From the NCBI GenBank assembly GCA_023974075.1, contig JAMFTG010000568.1, forward strand, positions 56,374-120,373: a stretch of 64,000 nt of DNA. The letters are read 5' to 3'. Each line of letters starts with the position of its first letter. The stretch's first letter is position 1. Below are positions 50,249-61,344 of the stretch, piece after piece. The notes beneath the pieces are model-generated. The model saw only the letters and a program-made list of their open reading frames with translations, made no database searches and was not told where the DNA came from. The DNA comes from Chaenocephalus aceratus. Its lineage: Eukaryota; Chordata; Actinopteri; Perciformes; Channichthyidae. The position numbers and the translations under genes were made by a program.

Positions 50249-52432
50249 AATGAGGGTCCAGTGTGCCCCGTCACAGACAGCTCCGGCTGCCACCTCATGT
50301 TTTGACAAGTCCAACTGAAAAATATTTGTACATACATATGGTCAAATAAACACTTATTTCTAGTACTCTACTCACCTTTCTTAAGCTTCCCTTGTGGGTT
50401 CCTTGCCAGAGGGAAGTCATCAGGTAGGAGTCCACAATGAAGACCCCAGCTTTGGCCCCAACCCACGATAGATAGGCATTCACAATCTATGAATACACCA
50501 GTATCTGTTGAACCTATTTTCAGAATGATCAGTTTGCCTACTTACATTTTTCATATACAGTACGCTTACCTCTCTCTCCAACTCCTTTCCCGGGGCCAAG
50601 ACCAAAAGGTTTTCACTGTAGACCTTGTATGGGCCATACTTGGCCCACAGCGTCTCCTTCCTCCTCCCTGCCCATATGTCTCGGATTACTGTAAAAAAAC
50701 ATGTTAGTTATTAATGAAATGTGTACTTTGGTTCAGTTTACTTACAAGTCTCTACATCAGAGGATGCTCCTCGTGCCTGGCAGTCTGTGGTGGAGGTGGA
50801 TGTGGAGGGCAGTGGAGCAGCCAGAGGAGAAGGATCCAACACTTTTTTAAATTTAGCAGGGATCCTCTCCTCTGGCTGGACATAGTGTTTCAAATGATCA
50901 ATGTTCACTCTCATTGTCTTCTTTCCTTTTTTTGTAGCAAGGTCCGCTACCTTCCCCTCAATGTTTAGGATCCTGAATGGTCTCAACATGTCTGCCTCTA
51001 ACTTTCCTCCGTTCCTCTGTTCCGACCTTTTGTTGCGTTTTAAAACCAAATCCCCCACTTGAAAATGGTCCACTTGCCCACCTTCTTTCCTCTTGCGGAT
51101 CTTATCCTGGCTTTTTGCTACGTTACCTTTCACCTCCGCGAAAACTGCCTCCTGTTTTTTGAGTCCCTCGAAGACTTCCTCCATTTGCACCGAGCTGCTG
51201 ACTTTCTCTTCCGTTATCTGCCACAGAAAAGCGTTGGAATGTTGAGAGAACATAGATGTTTGAAATACTATGAATAATTAAAAAGGATGAGGACATTATC
51301 AGATCTTACTTCGTACTTCTCGGGCACCTCTGACGGGTACCTCGCCTCCCTCCCAAACATCAGATAGTAAGGACTGAACTTTGTGGTCAGCTGGGTTTTC
51401 GTTCTCAGAGCAAACATCGTCCCTTGGAGGAGTCGGTCCCACCGTTTGGGCTGACCCTCCACCGGTTTGTTCAGGGACCTACATTCAGGGAAAGTACAAA
51501 CACAAGAAGGTCGAACAGACATTGGTTTCTAATATATGATGAAGCTGCTGATTTATTTAGTCTTGTTGTATTAGGTATCAATTCTGATTAGTTAATATAG
51601 GAACAGTAATGTTTGTTGTTCTATGAACAAATATACCTTTGTATTGTGCCATTTAGTTTTTCCACCAGCCCATGTGTCTGTGGGTGTACGGCGAGCACAG
51701 GCTTCTTTTGATGCCAAGCCTCTCACAAAGGTTATAGTTGACCTTGAAGTGAACATTGGGACAAACAGGAAATAGTTAGCACAGTTACATAATGGGGAGT
51801 CATAATGCTTCAAAGTAGGACCGTATTGCAAAATTCCCCGCCTTGATCTGTTAGCAGTCTTTTGGGTGCACCACATTTGTAAAAGAAATCAAGAATACAC
51901 TTGGTCACCTCATCTGCTGTTTTATTTTTAAGTGGGTATGCCTCTGCCCATTTGGTGAAATAATCAACCACGACACAAATGTATTGATTGCCACCATCGG
52001 TTACTGTGAGTTTACCCTCTGGGTCCATGCCGACCAGCTCCAGAGGCTCTGCTACCTGAGAAACATACACATGAGCATTGCAGTACATCACTGTTGACAT
52101 GTTTGAAAGCTGAAACTGTCTGCAAATATTTCCGTGTACCTCAATAGGTGTACTCCACCTTCTCTTTGATAAAGGCCCTCTTGGATTGGCTCTGGGGACA
52201 CTGAAGAACCTGAACCAAAAAACACTATACACTTTTATACCGTAATATGTAATTTACCTCAACATTTTGAACTCACCCACTTGCGGATATCCTCCTCCAT
52301 GCCAGGCCAATGATATCGTTGAATGATGGCCCGTCTTTTCCCTTCCAAAATGTCCACCAATGTGGCTATCATGGAATTCTTCAAAGAGATCGTTGGCTTC
52401 TTTGGCTGACACCACGACTTTGGCGAGGCGCT
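50249..52432 (-). pseudogene. Ginger-like transposon gene: integrase plus Ulp1 protease, multi-exon
   Basis: Exons on the minus strand: 52277-52432 (H2C2 finger region; FHDSHIGGHFGREK, with a frameshift before the RYHWPGMEEDI part), 52141-52209, about 51835-52055 (GMDPEG, YICVVVDYFTKWAEAYPL, LLTDQGGEFCN, giving two Asp of the DDE triad), 51640-51745 (HPQT...GLVEKLNG carries the Glu, after another frameshift), 51309-51479 (TKFSPYYLMFGREARYP), 50746-51217 (VGDLVLKRNKRSEQRNG and RPFRILNIEGKVADL, a GPY/F-like segment), 50570-50688, 50376-50486 (VNAYLSWVGAKAGVFIVDSY) and 50249-50314 (GAHWTLI, the Ulp1 catalytic His). Introns have good GT-AG sites. The integrase resembles Ty3/gypsy integrases but is intron-rich and joined to a C48 protease, as in Ginger DNA transposons. 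The exon bearing the catalytic Cys is missing here. Confidence 0.8.
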
Positions 52433-52536
52433 CTGCAAAAAATGTTTTCCTCATCTGGTATTGAAATGTCATCATTATGCATGTATTGAGAGTGTTACGG
52501 CCCGTCCACACAGCGGCGTTATATTTTTGTTCAGTG

Positions 52537-53584
52537 TATGAGCAGTGAAAGAATTTACAGAATTCACAGAGCACGATTAAAGGGGAATGGAGCTCCGGAG
52601 GGAGAGCGCTGCGCTGCCTTAAATACAAGCTGTAGGACTTTGAGGAGCTGTCCAGAAACACTTACTGAAAATAAACTATTCATTTGTTGCGTTTCTCCTA
52701 AATGTTCAGCTGGACGATGTATTCGAGCTGCTAACATCATGCAATTATGAACACACGCAGTTGCGTATTTGGCTCAAAAAGCGTTGGATGTTAATAATAA
52801 CATAATAATAATAATAATCAAGTAGCCTAACCTGTGACGTTTAAAGTGGTAATTGTTGGCCATTTCAGATGTGAAATTTGGATAGTATATTTTAAAACGA
52901 AGGTAGCCTAATCCAGGAAATACAATGCCTAAATGATGCCGTTCATTCCATTTAATTATATTCATGTAGACGCATTAATTAGATGGTCCTCCGCCCCTCC
53001 CAAAAAACGTGACGTATTAAAAATGGAACGTTATCATATTGTTATGCAACAATCACGTGCATTTATTTGGTTTCATAATGTTAGTCATTATGGCTGACGA
53101 TATAAAACAAATTGAAGCCAACTGAAACAGTGCAATCCGCGGCCTATGTCGGACACTTTTAAACTGTTTAGAACAGAACTCCTCTTCACGCCTGAAATAA
53201 TTAAATGGAGGCCCACTTTAGAGAACACGGGAATATTAAATAAATACAGAGACAACATAACAATTTGGAATGCACATTTTATTGGGGTCACAAAGGTCAA
53301 AAACAGGATTAAGAAAAAACTATGGATACTCACCGGCTCACCGTGACATACGGAGGCTTCACGAAAGTTACATGGGAAATAAGCCCCTCCCACACCTCTA
53401 TATAAACAGCGTGTGGAAGCCCTTTCCGGCTCACTCTGTCCTGATGCAGCGCAGCCAATGCATCTCTCGTGCTCACGCGTAGAGCTGCAGATCCTCCTGA
53501 ATGCTGAAACTCACAGCTCCATGTTCCTATAATACACACTGCTTGGATTTGATCACCTTGCAGGGCTATCCTGGGGGAGATTGT
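52537..53584 (-). repeat. 1-kb repeat family, copy C (full length, inverted)
   Basis: It is the reverse complement of 22998-24059 over its whole length, with matching ends (TATGAGCAGTG... and ...GGGGGAGATTGT). The TATA-like and AATAAA signals read on the minus strand. It lies directly upstream, on that strand, of the Ginger-like integrase exons. Confidence 0.9.
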
Positions 53585-54462
53585 CCAGCAGGTCCAGTGC
53601 AGCGGTGCTATGAAAGTCCACCACCGTTGCGAGGCTCCGGCTGTAATAATCCACTACCGCCCGTGAGGACCCAGGTTCGATTCGATAAATAAAAAAAATA
53701 TAATCTCCCGTTCATCGCGTCCATTCGTTGAGAAACGCTGTTTTAACAAATCGTATTAAATAATGTGATGACAGAACTGGAAACGGAATAGCTGAAACTT
53801 TAACAAACTAAATAACTCAGTTTCCTCTAATCATTAACCCATGTCTGTATCATTTAGTTAACTCTGTGTGTTGCTGCTAGCATACAGAACACCTGACGTG
53901 GAAACGTTACTCGTGGACGGGGCTACAGAGCTGCTAGAAAGACAGTCGAACCCGGTGCATTCCTCCGTCTGGATGTGGAGCACTTTTGATAAATGTTTAG
54001 ACAAATTGCTCGTGTTACCGCCCTTACATGCTAAAAACTCTTGGCAACGAGCATTGTCTCGTCTCGATTGTAAAGATCAGAAATACACCGACCATAGACG
54101 CATTTGTTTTGTCTTTTTGCATGTTAGAAACGAGTTGGCGACACTAAGACTGCGAGATAATGTTTGTGTAGCAATAATACATGACCTTTCTCAACTCGCT
54201 ACTCGGAGGGAAGTCGCTGCTATGCCTTGTGAACACTCCGATAATGCCTCTCCACGTTACCTTGCTTTACAAATAAGGCAAATAACCTTTGAATGTGACA
54301 TCACAACAAAATATTCTTCCTCCCATTCTGGGTGGAAGTGGTCTTTAGCTTCTTGCTCGGTCCCGCACTGATTTTGTTGTTTCTCTCTTGTTTGTCTCTT
54401 TAACTTAATTTGAGTTTTCCCGGCACTTGACTGATTTTGTATCGCTTTGCATTCTGGGTTAA
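53585..54462 (+). other. Stretch with an unassigned 167-codon ORF
   Basis: An ORF at 53868-54371 (+) reads SVWMWSTFDKCLDKLLVLPP and TDHRRICFVFLHVRNELATL. It has protein-like composition but no motif I know, and no splice sites or neighbours that support it. It may be chance or a transposon remnant. Confidence 0.3.
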
Positions 54463-54822
54463 AGGTGGGGTAGGTAAGTTTCAGAAACCGGCTCGAGATA
54501 CACTTTTTGTTATATTCCATGGAATGCTCTTAACATCCCGATAGCAATGAATATCTGAAGTGCTTTGACAAAAAATCCATAAAAAAATGTAATCTGTAGA
54601 AGCCGTAATACTGCTAGCCGGCCCGGCTAAACGGATTGGATGGCCTCCCTGCCTGTCAGCCTTCCATCGGGGCACAAACTTATCTCGTGCCCTCATTGGT
54701 CATGTGCGCGTTTGTGTGTGTTGGGGGAGGGGCTCTATAAGGAAGTGGCAGATGTTCTCCGGTTGTGTATTTTCAAATTCTAGCGATCTCGAGCCGGTTT
54801 CTCAAACTTACCTACCCCACCT
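54463..54822. mobile_element. MITE with TAA target-site duplication
   Basis: The left end AGGTGGGGTAGGTAAGTTTC continues to AGAAACCGGCTCGAGA. The right end is the reverse complement (TCTCGAGCCGGTTTCT then AAACTTACCTACCCCACCT), with one mismatch over about 35 bases. TAA flanks both ends (54460-54462, 54823-54825), the target preference of PIF/Harbinger. It is 360 bases long and non-coding. Confidence 0.88.
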
Positions 54823-54825
54823 TAA

Positions 54826-55380
54826 CAGACTGGAAAGCGATGGGTCGCTTTTTCTGTCAATCAAGTAAACTCCTGAATTAAGTGGCAGGGAGGAGGGATC
54901 AAAACCTGTTTTGTCTATTTTAACGGAGCTGGATTTTATTTTTTATGAATGACTCGCGATCTACCAGCATTGCCCCCGCGGTCGACGTACTGGGCAGCGC
55001 CATATAGATAGAAGAGTTACGGCAACGGAAGTCCAAAAACGGTTATCGTCACGTGGTTCATGTAGACGAGGATCGTTCCCCGGAAGTTCATGGCGGGCGA
55101 TGTGAATGCATTGATAACAGGAGATAGAACTACGATTTTTGGTAATTATTAGTGAATAAAGGTTTTGATTTGCAATATTTATACAACAACTCAATACAAC
55201 ATGGTAATTGAGGACACAAGTTATCTAAAGACCAACAGGTGACTATCAAAGGACTAGCAGCAGCATGATGATGATGTTAAATGTGTTGTTTCAGGAACAT
55301 CCATTGCAAATACATGGGATTCAATAAACAATGAATAGCATATCATGCAGTTTGTCGGTGCCTTTTCCTCCGTGTTGTCC
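54826..55380. other. Gene-free stretch
   Basis: No family motif. AT-rich to 54950, then mixed composition with TGATGATGATG simple sequence near 55267. Confidence 0.4.
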
Positions 55381-55476
55381 TGGTGTGCTGTGCTGCCTCC
55401 TAGTCGCCACCATGGTGTGCTGTGCTGCCTCCTAGTCGCCACCATTGTTTGCTGTGCTGCCTCCTCGTCGCCACCA
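55381..55476 (+). repeat. 32-bp tandem repeat over a start codon
   Basis: Units at 55381, 55413 and 55445 each read approximately TGGTGTGCTGTGCTGCCTCC then TAGTCGCCACCA, and a fourth begins at 55477. The unit copies the Kozak sequence and first codons of the THAP exon. Unit 2 therefore carries an extra GCCACCATGG whose frame ends at TAG after seven codons. Confidence 0.85.
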
Positions 55477-55624
55477 TGGTTTGCTGTGCTGCCTGGGGAT
55501 GCTCAAATCGCTCCGAGAAAGGAGTACGAATGTACGGCTTCCCCACTGACACAGAGCGGAAGAAGAAATGGCTGGCTCAAGTTAGCAGGAGCAATTTCAC
55601 GACCAACAGCAACAAAATATGTGA
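55476..55624 (+). CDS. THAP-domain start exon
   Basis: From ATG 55476 in a strong Kozak context (GCCACCATGG) the frame reads MVCCAAWGCSNRSEKGVRMY, then GFPTDTERKKKWLAQVSR and NFTTNSNKI. This is the first part of a THAP zinc finger, a C2CH DNA-binding module shared by THAP proteins and P-element transposases, with the two leading Cys and the Trp of KKKWLAQV. The second half (Cys-x2-His) is not in frame: after NKI the text is CDLYTNTAF. A donor near GTGATTTATA may explain the end, or the gene may be truncated. No further exon was found. Confidence 0.6.
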
Positions 55625-55744
55625 TTTATATACAAACACTGCATTTGCACTTTTTCACAAAACGAAAACCACACCATTGGGAAAGCTTAATGTTTGTTTA
55701 ATACAAAAAAACAGGGAAAGGCTTGAAAAACACTGAGAGTTGAG

Positions 55745-56779
55745 ACTCAGGGTGCAGGGTGAGGGTCTCAGTGCAGGTATTCAGGCTCCACTGAACCCCC
55801 CTCTGGTTCTTGTGCTGAAAGAGGGAGTAACAGACCGGAGAAAGGGTTATACACACACAGCACACCTATTGGATGGGGAAATGCCTTGGAGATAAGGTGT
55901 GGTCTCTGTTCCCAACTGAAGTTATGGAACTTTATTATTTATATTAATAAATAAATTAAAAGATGGCCATTTTGGAAGCAAGAGCCAATCCAAAAAGGTG
56001 TATCATAAATAATGCTGTTCCTCATTATTACTAATGCTATTGTTATTATTTACAACAACCCTCTTAACATTCTTAATTATAATTACAGACAGACACTGAG
56101 AATGAACTGTCAACTGTAAATCAACAACTACGTGAAACCAATTAAATGAACACATTTATTAACAACATTTATACAATAAAAAAAAATCACTCCATGTCCT
56201 CAAAAATGTCCTCCTTCTCCGTCTGGGTGCCTGCGTCACTCCGGTCTGCACACATGAAGACACAAACACATTACAGACAGATCTTTGCGGAGCTGGTGAA
56301 ATTTGGTTTTCATTACTTGGCAGATGATAGGATCGAGGGAAAGGGTGGGGCTAAACATTAGGCCAAGGTACAGGGAGGTTTGTATAGAAGACGAGGTCGA
56401 GGATGTGTCTTTTGGCATGGGTCGGGAAGGTGAAGTGTTGGGTGACGGTAACATGGTCTATTACAGTGGAGAATCAGAATGACAGCTCGCAGGTGGGCGA
56501 CTCGATAGTCATGTTCAGGTCGAAAAGCAGGGAGGATGAAGCTAGTTTGAGGAGTTAAGTGAGAGGAAGGAGGGATGTGGTTCAGGGGGCCGGTAGATGA
56601 GGATAACTTTCAATGAGGAAGGGGCTTTGAAGACGATGAACTTGAGGGATGATCCCTAAAAACATACCAAATTAAACCAGGGGGGACGCTTGATTGAAGA
56701 AAGCGCATCATTTGGCACGATGAAACACAAGGTGAAGAAAAACACAGAATTTAAACCTACATTTGCTAGACGTCTGAAG
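55745..56779. other. Gene-free stretch
   Basis: No family motif. AT-rich to 56200, then G/A-rich to 56650. Short ORFs overlap on both strands. Confidence 0.4.
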
Positions 56780-57420
56780 TTACTCTACCTCAGCAGTTGT
56801 GCAACACAGTTGATTCTACATCGTACCGTGTTGTTTTCACATATACATGGTCAATTCATGTGCCTTCTCGGTAGTGGGTTGTGTGACTTGCGGCACATAC
56901 CCTTTGCCTGTTACACATTTGCAAATGGTTGATGTTATTAAAATGTCATCATTGAAATCACCCATCACAGCAATCGTGTCGCCGAATAGATCAAACAAAT
57001 CAAGTAATTGCCTAAATGTTCTTTAAGCAAGACATGGGATATGATGGTGGACTATAAATTACCGCAATTAATATGTTGTGAGACAAACAGTTGTCCACTA
57101 TACATTCTAAATGTACATCTGGCACTTGAAGAATACTACATTCAATACTGTTTGCACTATATATGCCAATACCACCATGTTGCTGGTCTGGCAGAGCAAC
57201 CAATGCTGGGTTCTCGCTGCTGTGAGATGCACTTCGAGAACAACGAGCAAATGTATAACCAGTGATGTTAATGTCGTGAAATGATGAGACGGCAGGCAGC
57301 CATGTCTCTGAGACAGCAATACATTTGTCAAAACCACAGTAAAAGTGTCTGTGTGCGATTTGGGGTGGATCCTATCTTCACGCAGAAACTGAGGCTGCAC
57401 TGAATCGCTTGCGTAACATT
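56780..57420 (-). pseudogene. Helentron EEP (AP-like) endonuclease
   Basis: Minus-strand frames give SETWLPAVSS-like text near 57300, ALPDQQHGGIGIYSANSIE, LSHNILIAVIYSPPSYP and, near 56960, AVMGDFNDDI, the Asp-Phe-Asn motif of endonuclease/exonuclease/phosphatase enzymes. The C-terminal part (VTGKGYVPQVTQPTTEKAHE) follows near 56880. The final SDH block is lost or shifted. Confidence 0.75.
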
Positions 57421-57462
57421 TGTTTTACAAAAGATGGCATTAGGTTTAAAATCTTGAATGAT

Positions 57463-58903
57463 TCAGCCTGACACATGTGTAACACGACTTAATGCAACAT
57501 ACGCCTGTCCAGCAGGTGACACCACAGCTCTATCGACAGTTATCCCTTGCACCGTATGTACTGGACAAGCCCAAGCCAGCTTAAGGGGAAATTGGCGACG
57601 CAACCCACCTTTCACGGTGACTCTGTCCTCTTCTGGAAAAAGTGATGCGCAGTTCACTTGATGCATTTGCAGAGTCTTTCCTGCGCTGTGCCCCGACTCT
57701 GTCATCGTCAAAATGGACGTACACAGACATAACTGTCTCACCGTGCCGCATACCCCGTTTACAAGCCCATCCGTCACGTCTATATTTGTTGGTCAACATT
57801 ACACGAGCATTTTCCTCAAGAACCAAACGTTCTGCTAAACATGTTTGATGGATGTTGGTGTGATGTCCATGTTTCAACTCCAGTTCTCCAGTGCGTCTGC
57901 TATGGCCAGTATCCTGAGCTTCTGTTTCTACATGTTCCGGCATGTTCTCAACAGTTGCACAAGATTATGATCCTGAGTGTTTGTGGGGGAAATGTGTAAT
58001 GCTGAACTTTCTTCCCCCGTTTCAGCTCTTCAACAAATCAATGTCACGAGCTGACAATGCTGTTTCTTCTGAGCGTGTTCTCAACCTATTTAGCAGTTCC
58101 GCAAAAACAATATCTTTCTGCCTGACTTTTGTTTTAAGCTCTACAACACTGAATAGGTTGTGCCTCAGGTTAAATCCTACTTTCTCCACATACAAGGCAT
58201 TTCCTTTCACTGGTGGCAGCTGGAAAACATCTCCAACAACTATCACACTAACTTTACCAAACGGGGAACAATCAATACATTGTTTAATTTGACGCAATCT
58301 GCCGTGAATATATGCCGTGAGTTTGTGACCGACCATGGATATTTCATCGACAATTACAATTTGCACATTTCTATATTTGGCACGCAGACTATTTATTTTT
58401 TCCTCGCCTAAGGGTGTGTAGGGTAATTTTTAATTAACGCCAATGCTAAGCGTGTTATGGATAGTTGCTGCGTCTAAATTGTATGCAGCAATTCCAGTTG
58501 GGGCCGTCAACAACACCCACACAGAATCAGGGTGGTCACAAAGTGATGAGAGCAACCTGGTTGTCTCATACTGCAGAGCCTTGATCAAATGGCTCTTTCC
58601 TGTCCGAGCACCGCCTGTTATAAATACGTGAAACGGGTCCGGATTTCCCCCCGAGATTTTGTCTAAACACCATTGTCGTATTTGATAGAAAATAGACATC
58701 TGGGTTTCGTTTAGAGACCGAACTAATTTCAGCCCTTCGCTTCTGCTCAAAATATTCTTTGTCTTTTCCAAATGGCCAATTTGCCGACTAGTAACGGCAA
58801 GATCGGGAATAGCGTCTATTTGCTCCCCGTCTACGGTTTCAATTTTTTCCCCGCTCTTCTTGGCATTGAAGATTTTCCAATTCCTGTTCGGGGCACAGGT
58901 CAC
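57463..58903 (-). pseudogene. Helentron Pif1-type helicase domain
   Basis: Segments in several frames: FITGGARTGKSHLIKAL (Walker A), LTAPTGIAAYNLDAATIH (motif Ia), IVDEISMVGHKLTAYIHGRL (Walker B), VVGDVFQLPPVKGNA (motif III), LVLEENARVMLTNKY, and HTVQGITVDRAVV with AYVALSRVTHVSG at the end (motifs V-VI). The order and spacing match Pif1 helicases fused to Helitron Rep. Frameshifts separate the frames near 58.4, 58.0 and 57.75 kb. Confidence 0.88.
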
Positions 58904-59440
58904 ACCAAGCGTCTTCGAAATCTACATTACCGTCTAAAGACTTGGATTCTTTGTAATTCATCCGAATCAAGTTCAAACAGAGCTCTATTTGCGTCGACCA
59001 CTGATTTCACCAGCTGTCTAGATCCATCAGCAAACATAACTCGACCGCTCATGTAAAAATCTTCACACGTTTCCCAAGTGTGTGGCTTTAACTGCTCATC
59101 GATACGATACGGCAGAAGAAACAATTGAAAATTGCTGTAGAAAAATAATTCCGGAGACTTTGTTTTTGAACATTTTGCATAACGCACAACTGCTGGTTTT
59201 GTTCGCGTTCTTTTAATAATAAACCCAAACTGATTTTGGAGTTCGATGGCATTTTGGAACTTTCACTCTGTGGCATAACCCTGTATTCGGATGCGAATGT
59301 TGCCAAACACATATTATTAAAAACTGCATCATTTGGCCGATTTTTGTAACGGTCAACAAAACCAGTCATCCACATGTTGTCTGTGGTTAGACTGTTTGAA
59401 TCTGCCATCTGTTTTAAACACACGTAATGGCCTACTTATT

Positions 59441-60540
59441 TTAACTGTATGTTTCCCTGTTGGCACCAATTGGACCAGGCGTGAGCATGTCTTCAGGGGC
59501 ATGTCTGTCAATCTGTAGGACTGCCTCTTGGGCACACACATCTCGGTTGTGTAAATACACACTCCCTAACTTTTTAAATGCATCCTTGGCATCTAGATTG
59601 CCCTGCTGTGATGCTTCTTTATGTGCTTTACCCAATAATAATCCCATTTCCTTTTCTGCCTTGGAGATGTAGGAAATGATATAGACAACACATGCATCGG
59701 CATTGACCACATACTGAATGTCCATATTGGCATTCCAGCATTTTAACAGTGGTTTGTTGTATTGATTAATCCAGACTTCGCCAATTTGTCTTCTCAATAC
59801 AACGTGTGTCTTTCTACCAACCAATTTGTAAGCAGCCTCGAAGATCGCTTGATTAATCCCCACGCTTTCAAATAATTGTTCCAGGCTTTCAAATATTACA
59901 TTTTCGTCTGAAAGAGCCTTTTTGACGGAGTTCAGAATTTTAACTGCAAACTCCTTCTTCTCCTTTTTTCCGGCCATAGACTCTCCTTTTAAACACTCGC
60001 ATGGTGTCAAGTTACATTTACATTCTGCTAAGCATTCATCTTCACTGCTGCGACATATAAATGTACTTTTAGTAGCTGGCCTGGGGAAATTCAATCGACA
60101 AACAGTGTTTTTTTTCTTACACGTTTTAGAGTGTCTTTGGGAATGCTGTTGCACAGATGTCACTTCACATGTCACATATGTGTCGATGAATTTAATCACC
60201 TCTTCATCTGTATTATCAATTGTGGGTGCATTCTCAATCCAAAACAAGCAATGCACATGAGGGGAGCCACGCTGCTGAAATTCCACGCGATAGAAATAGT
60301 CTACAATCTTGCCAATCGGGTGTGAAGGGGACCTAAGAACTTCGTTCAAAAAACAATTCCATCTATAGTCAAACATCCTCGCCGCTGTCACAGGATTACG
60401 ACGCAAGAGTTCACATCTGTCTGCCCAATCTAAATCTTCAGCGGTCTGTGTTCTACCTTCCTGTTTTTAAAATAGCGTCAAGTAGATTTGCCCACCTAAG
60501 ATCAGCCGAAGAGAATGAACAAAACCAGGTAGTGTTATCG
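59441..60540 (-). pseudogene. Helentron Rep (HUH endonuclease) domain
   Basis: Before the longest open frame (59441-60406) a shifted frame near 60400-60530 gives FSSADLRWANLLDAIL. The main frame has RNPVTAARMFDYRWNCFL, the HUH motif PHVHCLFWI and, about 130 residues later, YIISYISKAEKEMG, the two-tyrosine motif with the trailing Lys. These residues nick and join single-stranded DNA in Helitron Rep proteins. The N-terminal zinc finger is missing because of the 5' truncation. Confidence 0.88.
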
Positions 60541-61205
60541 GTGTCGGTTATTCTCGTGTCCCGGGTGAGAAGCTTAAAAGGAGACTAAATGGAGTCTCTG
60601 AAATTGTTTCAAATTGGTACTTTAATTAAAAAATAATGGCACGGTTATGTTCACAAACAGGATGTTGTCCGACAGAAAAAACAGCTGTGTCTCTGGCTCT
60701 GGTAGTGAAGAAAGAGACCTAACACTTCAGGTCGCGCTGTTTATATATATCCTCTGCTGGCTCCTCCCTGCGGGCCGGCTCTCCACTTACAATGTCCGTT
60801 GTTACGCATATCAGAGGATACAGACATTGTACATTCAATATATATCTAAACATCTAAACACGCCTTTTCTCTTCCTTAACTCTTTCATAACTTTTCATTT
60901 AACACATTCTAAACGCTGTAATCAATACTCCAAAAAATACAGGCAATACATCACGGCAGTTCGGTTTCCGGTCGTTCCTGATGTTGACACATGCTAAACA
61001 ATAACGTACTCAAATAAACTGTACCTTTATTTCAAATTCCACAATAATAATATCTCAACGTCTATAGTTGTAGTGTCGAAATCAGTAGGTTCCGGTTTGC
61101 ATCATCATATCATATCGCTGCTAAATTCACCTCTATAGTAATTGATCTATTAGCCTCATGCTAAATGCTAATCGGAGATGAAGGATTTTCAGGATAAAAG
61201 CTTTC
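60541..61205 (+). repeat. LTR-like interspersed repeat, copy 2
   Basis: Homologous to 5690-6215: GTTATTCTCG, AGACTAAATGGAGTCTCTG, GTACTTTAATTAA and TTTTCAGGATAAAAGCTTT occur in order. A TATA-like GTTTATATATATCC lies near 60740. It is about 120 bases longer than copy 1, and its right edge coincides with the left edge of the circoviral insertion. Confidence 0.65.
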
Positions 61206-61344
61206 CATCTGTGCAAGCTGGCGGGTCCGCCAGGAGTAATTGGTCACTTCGCCTAACGGCTCGTTCCCTAAGCCGCCATTTTGTGTATGCACCGCCATTT
61301 TGTATTCAATAAAAAACAAGTATTCATTCAAACTGTTTCTTTAT

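Larger units (their letters stand above)
56780..60545 (-). mobile_element. Helentron (Helitron-like rolling-circle element) with EEP endonuclease
   Basis: On the minus strand the order is Rep (60.5-59.4 kb), linker, Pif1-type helicase (58.9-57.46 kb) and an AP-like endonuclease (57.4-56.8 kb). Helitron-type elements move by rolling-circle replication, and the variants with a downstream endonuclease are called Helentrons. The 5' end is cut by the LTR-like repeat at about 60541, and terminal TC/CTAG-type ends were not found. Many frameshifts make it inactive. Confidence 0.88.
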
